DNA of 5,363 nt, from the NCBI GenBank assembly GCA_027019845.1, contig JALUWE010000578.1, forward strand, positions 1 to 5,363, in the 5' to 3' direction. The DNA is from Anaerolineales bacterium. GTDB taxonomy: Bacteria > Chloroflexota > Anaerolineae > Anaerolineales > JABWBV01. Positions 1-5,312 of this stretch are shown piece by piece (position 1 is the stretch's first letter; every line of letters begins with the position of its first letter). The notes under the pieces were generated by a model. It had not been told where the DNA came from. It did not search any database and was given only the letters and a program-made list of their open reading frames with translations. The translations under genes and the position numbers were made by a program.

Positions 1-1
1 T

Positions 2-388
2 GGGCCCGACATCGCCGACGGTGTCGGGTGGGGCGAAGCCGTCGGTGCCCAGGCCTTCGAAGTCCACCAGCACGGGGGGTGTGGTGCCCAGGGGGTTGAG
101 GCCCTGGGGGATGAGTGCGTTGAGGGTGAGGGTGTTGCTCTCCTGGCCGGTCTCACCGAGCCATTGCAGGGCGTTGATCTCGCGGTCCAGGAGTTTGAGA
201 TCGCCTGCGGGTTGCAGGTCGCGCACTGCGGGGCTGAGTTTGGGGACGACGGGCTTGCTGACGTCGAAGGTGAGGCTGTCTTGCGCAGTTGTCGAGGCCG
301 CAGCATTCTTTGCGCCTGCGTCAATGATCAGCAGAATGCCGATCATGCCAGCCAGAATAGCGATCCAGATTGTCCATTTTCGGTTCAT
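2..388 (-). CDS. Exported protein of unknown function, N-terminal part (runs off left edge)
   Basis: The minus strand is open from an ATG at 388-386 to the window edge, giving 129 residues with no stop. The protein begins MNRKWTIWIA, with a positively charged N-terminus and a hydrophobic stretch at about residues 6-22, followed by a small-residue region (AGAKNAAAS) that could hold a signal peptidase cleavage site. This is a typical export signal or membrane anchor. The mature part is polar and proline-rich and reaches the phrase APPDTVGDVGP at residues 119-129. From memory, similar phrases occur early in large secreted bacterial proteins with repeat or beta-propeller domains, but the deciding domains lie outside the window. 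The start at 388 is preferred because an AGGAG lies 10 nt upstream. An in-frame ATG at 412 would add eight residues but has no clear ribosome site. The gene is divergent from the regulator operon, and nothing ties it functionally to that operon. I am confident it is a gene, but its function is unknown. Confidence 0.8.
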   Translation of the reverse strand, partial: MNRKWTIWIAILAGMIGILLIIDAGAKNAAASTTAQDSLTFDVSKPVVPKLSPAVRDLQPAGDLKLLDREINALQWLGETGQESNTLTLNALIPQGLNPLGTTPPVLVDFEGLGTDGFAPPDTVGDVGP

Positions 389-716
389 TGTGATTGTTCT
401 CCTGGGGGGCATGGTGAGACTTTGGGGGCAGACCAATGCGCGAGGCGATTACCCGGTCAAGTACTCGATCCGCGAGTGGTTTGCTTGGGTGTTTTGTCTC
501 GACTTGGGAAAAACAGAGGCGGTTTCAATGGTAATAGTATATTCCCTTTTGAGGGATAACTGATGATCGATTTGCCGATAACACATCCTGCTTCGGTACT
601 AATCGGCTGTTTTCGGTTTCGAGCGGTCTATAAAAACCCGCGTTTCGGATAAAAGCCCCCCGGTGGCAGCCGCCATCGTTGCCCGCAACTCAGGAGATAG
701 AAAACAGCGCGATTCC
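389..716. other. Divergent intergenic region, no gene seen
   Basis: This stretch separates the leftward exported-protein gene from the promoter of the rightward operon. I see no convincing coding sequence or RNA gene. It must carry the leftward promoter, but no candidate is strong. On the minus strand a TATACT hexamer (about 536-541) lacks a good -35 partner, and TTGACC (about 458-463) lacks a good -10. A short inverted repeat, TCCCT-TTTG-AGGGA, lies at 543-556 beside the TATACT. A six-pair hairpin with one G-T pair lies near 662-677. Base composition becomes more AT-rich around 500-650, as expected for a regulatory region. Confidence 0.5.
398..403 (-). promoter_or_regulatory. Ribosome binding site of the exported-protein gene
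   Basis: The minus strand reads AGGAGA here, and its AGGAG core ends 10 nt before the ATG at 388. It favours that ATG over the in-frame ATG at 412, and it supports the minus strand as the coding strand, since the overlapping plus-strand open frames have no comparable context. Confidence 0.6.
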
Positions 717-745
717 TTGACTCCACCACGCGGGAGGGGTAGAAT
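717..745 (+). promoter_or_regulatory. Sigma-70-type promoter for the regulator-kor operon
   Basis: A -35 box TTGACT (717-722; five of six match TTGACA) and a -10 box TAGAAT (740-745; five of six match TATAAT) are separated by exactly 17 bp. Transcription would begin near 752, giving a leader of about 40 nt before the ATG at 793. A perfect TTGACA follows at 751-756 with a weaker AAGAAT at 772-777 (15-bp spacing) and could act as a second, overlapping start. The operator-like palindrome lies just downstream of the first promoter and overlaps the second. Confidence 0.65.
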
Positions 746-774
746 CCAGCTTGACATTCTATCCGATTAATAAG

Positions 775-789
775 AATGATCCGATCATT
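775..789. promoter_or_regulatory. Perfect 15-bp palindrome, candidate operator of the FCD regulator
   Basis: The arms AATGATC (775-781) and GATCATT (783-789) are exact reverse complements around one central C. The site lies between the predicted transcription start (about 752) and the regulator's ATG at 793. Dimeric GntR/FCD proteins bind short palindromes of about this size, often in their own promoter, so autoregulation by roadblock or promoter occlusion is a reasonable inference. The palindrome is seen directly; the binding is not. Confidence 0.5.
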
Positions 790-792
790 GGT

Positions 793-1473
793 ATGTCTCG
801 TAGATCGCTCCCCTCCGAATTACTGGAATACCTGGCGGCGCTGCCCGCCGGAAACGGCGACACCCAGCGGGTGCCGCCTATCAGCGTTTTGAGCGCCGAG
901 ATAGGCATTGGTGTCTCGAAACTTCGAGAACAATTGGAAGTTGCCAAAGCTCTTGGACTGGTGGAGGTTCGACCCAGAACCGGCATCCGCCTCAAACCTT
1001 ATGATTTTCTCCCCGCGGTTTCCCAAAGCCTGTTGTATGCGGTCGTGATGGACCGAGGGTTCTTCGACATGTTCGCGGATTTGCGCAAACGAGTCGAGGC
1101 CGCTTATTGGTACGAAGCTGTCGATCTGCTCACACCTGAAGACCACCAGACCCTGCAAAACCTGATGCAGCAGGCCTGGGACAAGTTGAACGGCTCTCCG
1201 ATCCGGATTCCCCACTTCGAACACCGCCAGCTTCACCTGACCATTTTTTCCCGTCTGGAGAACCCGTTTGTGCGGGGCATTCTGGAGGCCTATTGGGATG
1301 CCTATGAAGCCGTCGAACTGGATTCTTATACCGATTTGACCTATTTACGGGAGGTCTGGACCTACCATCAACGCATCGTGGATGCTATTCAGAAGGGGGA
1401 CAGGGAAGCAAGTTTTCAGAATTTCATCGATCACGCCGACCTGCTGCGCCACCGTCCCATAACGACCGGGTAG
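793..1473 (+). CDS. GntR-family transcriptional regulator, FCD (FadR-like) subfamily
   Basis: This is a cytoplasmic DNA-binding regulator of 226 residues. Residues about 6-70 form a winged helix-turn-helix, visible in PPISVLSAEIGIGVSKLREQ followed by LGLVEVRPRTGIRL, which is the standard GntR recognition helix and wing. Residues about 80-220 are a helical FCD ligand domain, with the family landmarks LRKRVE, ENPFV, YHQRIVDAI and DHADLLR. FCD domains usually bind a metal through one Asp and three His and sense small carboxylates. Here His148, His192 and His214 fit the three histidines, but the Asp position four residues before His148 is His144. An in-frame TTG at 751, with GGGAGGGG 11 nt upstream, would give 240 residues. 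ATG 793 is preferred because 751 coincides with the predicted transcription start, although ATG 793 has no clear ribosome site. The gene ends 32 bp before the korA-like gene on the same strand, so it probably controls that operon and itself. The family call is firm; the effector is unknown. Confidence 0.85.
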   Translation: MSRRSLPSELLEYLAALPAGNGDTQRVPPISVLSAEIGIGVSKLREQLEVAKALGLVEVRPRTGIRLKPYDFLPAVSQSLLYAVVMDRGFFDMFADLRKRVEAAYWYEAVDLLTPEDHQTLQNLMQQAWDKLNGSPIRIPHFEHRQLHLTIFSRLENPFVRGILEAYWDAYEAVELDSYTDLTYLREVWTYHQRIVDAIQKGDREASFQNFIDHADLLRHRPITTG

Positions 1474-1505
1474 CAGGTTTCGTTGTTCTTTACTAAGGAG
1501 TCAAG

Positions 1506-3368
1506 ATGACGATTTCAAAATCTCAGGAGAAAGCTGCGGGATTCGCCGAGCATAGAACGGTGGTGAACGATTTTTCGATCACCGTCGGTACCAAAAACGG
1601 CTCCGGCAGCCAGACATCTAACCTGACCATCATGCGTGCCCTGTTCAAGATGGGCATTCCGGTTTCAGGCAAGAACGTTTTCCCCTCCAACATTCAGGGG
1701 TTGCCCACCTGGTACACCATCCGGGTCAGCAAGGACGGTTACACCGCCCGCCGCGAGACTCAGGATATTGTGATCGCCATGAACGCGGATTCTTTCGCCA
1801 AAGACCTGGCCTCGGTGGCTCCTGGCGGAATGTTTTTGTATGGCGATCACCTGCGCTTCCAGATCGACCGGGACGACATCCTGGTCTACAGCTTTCCGGC
1901 CAACCGGCTGGCGCGGGAGTCCAGCGCGCCGGTCAATTTGCGCGATTACGTTGCCAACATGGTGTACGTGGGCGTGTTGGCAGAGCTGATCGGCATCGAA
2001 ATGGAAGCCCTGCGCCAGGCGCTGGAGTTCCACTTTCGGGGCAAACAGAAACCGGTGGCGCTGAACTTTAGTGTCATCCAGGCAGCCGCGGCCTGGGCGC
2101 GGGAGAATCTGGAGCCACAAAACCGCTTCAGAGTGGCACGCATGAACGCCACCGAGGGGTACATCATGGCCGACGGCAACACCGCTGCCGCGCTGGGCGC
2201 GGTGTTCGGCGGCGTTCAACTGGTCACCTGGTATCCCATCACACCGGCCTCCAGCCTGGGCGAGGCGCTCACCACCTTTCTGCCCCAATACCGCAAAGAC
2301 CCCGAAACCGGCAAAAACACCTTCGCGGTCGTGCAGACCGAAGACGAACTGGCCGCCATCGGCATGGCTGTGGGCGGCGGCTGGGCCGGCTTGCGCGCGA
2401 TGACCAGCACCTCCGGTCCGGGCATCAGCCTGATGACCGAATTCGCCGGCCTGGCTTACTATTCCGAAACCCCGCTTGTGGTCTGGGATGTGCAGCGCAT
2501 GGGGCCCAGCACCGGATTGCCCACCCGTACTTCGCAGGGTGATCTCACCCAGGTCTATTTTCTGGGGCACGGCGACACACGGCACGTTATCCTGCTGCCT
2601 GCCTCTGTACACGAGTGCTTCGAGTTTGGCTGGCGGGCTTTCGACATTGCCGAACAATTGCAGACGCCGGTCTTCGTGCTCAGCGACCTTGACCTGGGGA
2701 TGAATCAATGGATGACCAAACCTTTCGAGTATCCTGACACGCCCATCCAGCGCGGCAAAATTTTGTGGGAAGAAGACCTGGAGCAGTGGGCCGGGCGGTG
2801 GGGCCGTTATCTGGACGTGGACGGGGACGGCATCCCCTACCGCACCGTGCTGGGGAACAAACACCCCGCCGCGGCCTGGTTTGCGCGCGGCACCGGCCAC
2901 GACGAATACACCAACTACACCGAAGACCCGGATGATTGGACGCGCAACATGGCACGGCTGCAAAAGAAATTCGAGCGCGCGCCCCGATATTTGCCCAAAC
3001 CGGTCATCGAATACGCCTCCGACGCCTCACCCAACGGGGCCTCCCGCAACGCGCCGGTGGGCTTCATCGCCTATGGCTCGACTGACCCGGCAGTCCAGGA
3101 AGCCCGGGCGCGCCTGGCCGAACAGGGCATCGAAAGCGATTACATGCGCATTCGCTCGCTGCCCTTTTCCCCTGAAGTGCGCGAGTTCATCAAAAGCCAC
3201 AAGAGAAATTACGTCGTCGAAATGAACCACGACGGTCAGATGCACCAACTGTTGCGAATGGAATATCCAGAGTGCGCTTATGCCATGTTTTCCATCGCCC
3301 ACAACGACGGGCTTCCGCTCACCGCTCGCTGGATCGCCGAGGCGTTCATGGCTCAAGAGGAGAAGTAA
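1506..3368 (+). CDS. korA: 2-oxoacid:ferredoxin oxidoreductase, fused gamma-alpha subunit (KorA type)
   Basis: With the next gene product this forms a cytoplasmic enzyme that converts a 2-oxoacid and CoA to acyl-CoA and CO2 while reducing ferredoxin, or runs in reverse for carbon fixation. The 620 residues contain a gamma domain first (about 20-195, with NGSGSQ at 31-36 and SGKNVFPSNIQGLPTW at 54-69). The alpha-chain pyrimidine-binding domain follows (about 215-400), with YPITPASS at 243-250, TSTSGPG at 300-306 and MGPSTGLPT at 332-340. A linker at about 405-510 leads to the C-terminal transketolase-like domain (about 515-610). The length and gamma-before-alpha order match two-subunit KorAB-type enzymes. 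The ATG at 1506 has AAGGAG five nt upstream. The stop is two bases before korB, whose ribosome site lies inside the end of this gene, so translation is probably coupled. 2-Oxoglutarate is the usual substrate of KorAB, but pyruvate or a branched 2-oxoacid cannot be excluded from sequence, so the symbol is by type. Confidence 0.9.
   Translation: MTISKSQEKAAGFAEHRTVVNDFSITVGTKNGSGSQTSNLTIMRALFKMGIPVSGKNVFPSNIQGLPTWYTIRVSKDGYTARRETQDIVIAMNADSFAKDLASVAPGGMFLYGDHLRFQIDRDDILVYSFPANRLARESSAPVNLRDYVANMVYVGVLAELIGIEMEALRQALEFHFRGKQKPVALNFSVIQAAAAWARENLEPQNRFRVARMNATEGYIMADGNTAAALGAVFGGVQLVTWYPITPASSLGEALTTFLPQYRKDPETGKNTFAVVQTEDELAAIGMAVGGGWAGLRAMTSTSGPGISLMTEFAGLAYYSETPLVVWDVQRMGPSTGLPTRTSQGDLTQVYFLGHGDTRHVILLPASVHECFEFGWRAFDIAEQLQTPVFVLSDLDLGMNQWMTKPFEYPDTPIQRGKILWEEDLEQWAGRWGRYLDVDGDGIPYRTVLGNKHPAAAWFARGTGHDEYTNYTEDPDDWTRNMARLQKKFERAPRYLPKPVIEYASDASPNGASRNAPVGFIAYGSTDPAVQEARARLAEQGIESDYMRIRSLPFSPEVREFIKSHKRNYVVEMNHDGQMHQLLRMEYPECAYAMFSIAHNDGLPLTARWIAEAFMAQEEK
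3358..3362 (+). promoter_or_regulatory. Ribosome binding site of korB, inside the end of korA
   Basis: AGGAG lies eight nt before the ATG at 3371 and within the last codons of the upstream gene (stop 3366-3368). It settles the korB start and suggests translational coupling of the two subunits, which would keep them in equal amounts. Confidence 0.7.
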
Positions 3369-3370
3369 CC

Positions 3371-4420
3371 ATGCCTACCCAAAAAAAATCCCGACCTGGC
3401 CGCGTGAATCAAGTCGGCCTGAGCAAGCACGACTATCGCGGCGCGCCTTCCACACTCTGCGCGGGCTGCGGTCACAATTCGATTGCCAACCAGATCATCG
3501 CCACCTGTTTTGAACTCAATATCCGCCCCGAGACCGTGGTCAAATTCAGCGGGATCGGCTGCTCCAGCAAAAGCCCGACCTACTTCCTGAACCGCTCCTT
3601 TGGTTTCAACAGTTTGCACGGGCGTATGCCTTCCATCGCTACCGGTGCCATGTTTGGCGACCACACGCTGAAGGCGATTGCCGTTTCCGGCGATGGCGAC
3701 ACCGCCAATATCGGCATGGGGCAGTTCAAACACGTCATCCGCCGCAATCTCAACATGGTTTACATCGTCGAAAACAACGGCGTCTACGGCCTTACCAAGG
3801 GGCAATTCTCCGCCACCGCGGAGGAGGGGCTGACCCTCAAACATCATGGCCGCAACGACTTCAAACCTATCGACATTTGTCTGGAAGCCATGGCGAGCCA
3901 CGCCACTTTCGTAGCCCGCTCCTTCGCGGGAGACGCCAAACAGGTCAAAGAGCTGCTCAAAGCCGCTATCAGCCACCGCGGAATCGCGATTCTCGACATC
4001 ATCAGCCCCTGTGTGACCTTCAACAATCGTGACGATTCTCACTACTCGTATAGCTGGAGCAAGAAACACGAAACCCCTATTCAGGACATCACCTACGTCC
4101 CCTTGCAGGACGAAATCGTTTTGGACAATGGTTTCGAGCCGGGCAGCTATAGGAAAGTCACCCTGCACGACGGTTCCACCCTGCTTTTGAAGAAACTGGA
4201 GCGCGACTACGATCCTACCGACCGGATGAATGCCATCCAAACCCTCGAAGAAGCCTTTGCCAGCGATGTGCTGATCACCGGCCTGATCTACATCGATCCG
4301 GACCGCCCTACGCTGACCGATCTGTATCACCTGACAGACGAACCCCTCAACCGCCTTTCCGCCGACCGTTTGCGCCCGCCCAGAGAGGTGTTGGACCAAA
4401 TCAATGGCATGATGTTTTGA
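3371..4420 (+). CDS. korB: 2-oxoacid:ferredoxin oxidoreductase, beta subunit (KorB type)
   Basis: This 349-residue beta chain holds thiamine diphosphate and the [4Fe-4S] cluster that passes electrons to ferredoxin. The cofactor motif is GDGD at 107-110, with the paired asparagines N135-N136 in VENNGVYGLTKGQ. Four cysteines at the positions expected for the cluster are Cys30 and Cys33 (CAGCGH), Cys64 (GIGCSS) and Cys214 (SPCVTFNN), so the chain looks catalytically complete. The C-terminal part (about 235-349) is the usual extension of this family. The ATG at 3371 is chosen because AGGAG lies eight nt upstream and homologues begin shortly before the conserved CAGC. The frame stays open back to a GTG at 3272, but that stretch overlaps korA and reads as non-family sequence. 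No ferredoxin-like delta subunit follows, so the enzyme must use a separately encoded ferredoxin. The family call is firm; the substrate is not settled. Confidence 0.92.
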   Translation: MPTQKKSRPGRVNQVGLSKHDYRGAPSTLCAGCGHNSIANQIIATCFELNIRPETVVKFSGIGCSSKSPTYFLNRSFGFNSLHGRMPSIATGAMFGDHTLKAIAVSGDGDTANIGMGQFKHVIRRNLNMVYIVENNGVYGLTKGQFSATAEEGLTLKHHGRNDFKPIDICLEAMASHATFVARSFAGDAKQVKELLKAAISHRGIAILDIISPCVTFNNRDDSHYSYSWSKKHETPIQDITYVPLQDEIVLDNGFEPGSYRKVTLHDGSTLLLKKLERDYDPTDRMNAIQTLEEAFASDVLITGLIYIDPDRPTLTDLYHLTDEPLNRLSADRLRPPREVLDQINGMMF

Positions 4421-4438
4421 TAGGCAACTGCGCAATCA

Positions 4439-4452
4439 AGTACTCAGGTACT
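4439..4452. repeat. Short inverted repeat after korB
   Basis: AGTAC (4439-4443) and GTACT (4448-4452) can pair around TCAG. The stem has only five pairs and no T-tract follows, so it is not an intrinsic terminator. It might be a protein-binding site or a weak mRNA 3' hairpin. Confidence 0.25.
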
Positions 4453-4467
4453 AACGCTTCCCACCCC

Positions 4468-4496
4468 TTGTTGTGTAAACGCAATCAAATTACAAC
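4468..4496 (+). promoter_or_regulatory. Weak candidate promoter for the small cysteine-rich gene
   Basis: TTGTTG (4468-4473) and TACAAC (4491-4496) are 17 bp apart, in the 143-bp gap between korB and the next gene. Matches to the sigma-70 consensus are partial (about three and four of six). The gap is AT-richer than its surroundings. Readthrough from the kor operon is an equally good explanation for expression of the next gene. Confidence 0.25.
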
Positions 4497-4563
4497 AGAT
4501 CAATCACTGGGCGAGTGGTTAAATTAAGCCGCATCAATCCTGCGAAGTTTGATGTGAGCACCC

Positions 4564-4908
4564 ATGAAAACAAACGGCACAACCAAAGCGCCCCCCACAC
4601 TTTCAGAGGACGTCTTACGCTTCAGAAGGCTGATCAACAGTCAACCCCAGGTGGAGTGCCCATTTTTGGGTTTCAGGGACGATCCCGATACCCGTATGCG
4701 TTTTGCATCCGAGGACAATTACTGTCATTGCCAGAAACGGCCTCAACCTGTGGCTTTGGACCATCAACAGATGTACTGCCTGTTCGAATACGTCCGCTGC
4801 GAGACTTTTCTGGAGCGGATGGCTGGCGAAGTTCGTGAACACCCATCTGTCAATGGCCGTTCTCTGCGCCTGATTCGGGTGTTCAACAATTTGTTTGGCT
4901 TGAAATAG
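4564..4908 (+). CDS. Small cysteine-rich protein of unknown function
   Basis: This gene encodes 114 residues with no signal peptide or membrane segment, so it is probably cytoplasmic. A compact motif occupies residues 32-82: CPFLGFRDDPDTR, then F47-x-S49, N52-Y-C54, RPQPV (59-63), H67-Q68, Y71-C72 and C79. I recognise this spacing from proteins common in Chloroflexota, where the block appears alone or fused to other domains. I know of no established function. Cys32, Cys54, Cys72 and Cys79, with His55 and His67 nearby, could bind zinc or an iron-sulfur cluster, or form disulfides; this is inference. Here the block is flanked by a short N-terminal arm and a basic C-terminal tail (about 85-114) with no domain I recognise. 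Ribosome-site support for the ATG at 4564 is weak. The conserved pattern and the strong terminator 22 bp after the stop argue that it is real. It lies 143 bp after korB on the same strand, so a role linked to the oxidoreductase is possible but unproven. Confidence 0.72.
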   Translation: MKTNGTTKAPPTLSEDVLRFRRLINSQPQVECPFLGFRDDPDTRMRFASEDNYCHCQKRPQPVALDHQQMYCLFEYVRCETFLERMAGEVREHPSVNGRSLRLIRVFNNLFGLK

Positions 4909-4930
4909 ACTCTGAAAATTTCCTCCCTGT

Positions 4931-4962
4931 ACCGCGGAAGGGTAACCTGCCGCGGTTTTTTT
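4931..4962 (+). terminator. Intrinsic terminator after the small cysteine-rich gene
   Basis: ACCGCGG (4931-4937) pairs fully with CCGCGGT (4950-4956). The 12-nt interior can extend the stem through one A-G mismatch and three more pairs (AGG/CCT), leaving GTAA, a GNRA-type tetraloop. Seven T residues (4956-4962) follow directly. It works rightward only, since no T-tract lies on the other side. It is probably the end of the whole regulator-kor-small-gene transcription unit. Confidence 0.85.
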
Positions 4963-5097
4963 GTTGGATTAACCGGAGCTTCGCCCTCCCCTCCCTCGCC
5001 ACGACATCCTCTCTCGTTATTCGCAATTCAGATTGGATTACGGTAGTGGCTGTAAAGTAAGTGACAGAAGTTACGCAGTTCATGCCTGTTGTTACCT

Positions 5098-5140
5098 GTG
5101 TCATTCTGAGCAACCGGCTGTTGCTGGTGTCATTCTGAGC
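5098..5140 (+). repeat. Two direct copies of GTGTCATTCTGAGC
   Basis: The 14-mer GTGTCATTCTGAGC occurs at 5098-5111 and again at 5127-5140, 29 bp apart. The second copy is the head of the left 35-bp element, so the first may be a truncated copy of the same element. Confidence 0.7.
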
Positions 5141-5162
5141 GACCAACGGGAGCGAAGAATCT
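5128..5162 (+). repeat. Left 35-bp element (TGTCATTCTGAG-N13-CGAAGAATCT)
   Basis: The element has conserved ends TGTCATTCTGAG (5128-5139) and CGAAGAATCT (5153-5162) around a variable 13-bp middle. An inverted copy with the same spacing lies at 5278-5312. From memory, this phrase recurs many times in intergenic DNA of Chloroflexota and other environmental bacteria. Its function is not known to me. Confidence 0.75.
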
Positions 5163-5234
5163 CAGCGATGATGAGGGAGACGGAGACGGATGACCGGGGA
5201 CGGGGGATGGTTGTTCGACGCGTGGTTGTTGGTG

Positions 5235-5262
5235 GTCGGGGCGACCGGCCGGTCGCCCCGAC
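5235..5262. repeat. Perfect 28-bp GC-rich palindrome (REP-like)
   Basis: Fourteen bases (GTCGGGGCGACCGG) are followed directly by their exact reverse complement, with the centre between 5248 and 5249. It would form a very stable hairpin or cruciform. No T-tract follows, so it is not a standard intrinsic terminator. From memory, the core GGGGCGACC facing GGTCGCCCC is a frequent dispersed repeat in Chloroflexota. Confidence 0.85.
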
Positions 5263-5299
5263 GGTCGCTGCGCTCTCAGATTCTTCGGTCGCTGCGCTC
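5262..5299 (+). repeat. Two direct copies of CGGTCGCTGCGCTC
   Basis: The 14-mer occurs at 5262-5275 and 5286-5299, 24 bp apart, each followed closely by TCAGA. The second copy fills the middle of the right 35-bp element, and the first begins on the last base of the palindrome. Confidence 0.7.
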
Positions 5300-5312
5300 C
5301 CTCAGAATGACA
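5278..5312 (-). repeat. Right 35-bp element, inverted relative to the left one
   Basis: On the minus strand this reads TGTCATTCTGAG, 13 variable bases, then CGAAGAATCT, with the same end sequences and the same spacing as the element at 5128-5162. The two copies face each other and enclose 115 bp that include the 28-bp palindrome. I see no target-site duplication outside them. Confidence 0.75.

Noticed and set aside
21..563. Plus-strand open frames at 21-563 and 164-559
   Set aside because: They lie over the better supported minus-strand gene, have no ribosome site that I can see, and their products are low-complexity with no family features.
625..640. TATAAA as a -10 element upstream of the main promoter
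   Set aside because: No acceptable -35 hexamer lies at 16-18 bp, and the promoter at 717-745 is far better.
1665..2963. Long minus-strand open frame antisense to korA
   Set aside because: It is a by-product of the codon bias of korA. The predicted protein is rich in His, Gly and Gln with no recognisable domain.
3272..3370. Upstream GTG start extending korB by 33 codons
   Set aside because: The extension overlaps the end of korA in another frame and does not look like family sequence, while ATG 3371 has a well placed AGGAG.
3353..4435. Minus-strand open frame of 360 codons antisense to korB
   Set aside because: It mirrors a clearly functional beta-subunit gene and shows no domain of its own.
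4515..4838. Alternative plus-strand frame over the small cysteine-rich gene
   Set aside because: It lacks the patterned Cys motif, which lies in the 4564-4908 frame, and it ends without relation to the terminator.
5098..5140. CRISPR-like array
   Set aside because: Only two 14-bp copies are present with a 15-bp interval, which is too short and too few, and no cas gene is seen.
4883..5146. Minus-strand open frame of 87 codons across the terminator and repeats
   Set aside because: It reads through the terminator hairpin and is built partly from the dispersed repeat (VAQNDTSNS, LLRMTQ), which is a common source of false genes.
5171..5210. G-quadruplex in the purine-rich tract
   Set aside because: Only three runs of three or more G are present, so a three-tier structure is not supported. 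A weak two-tier form cannot be excluded.
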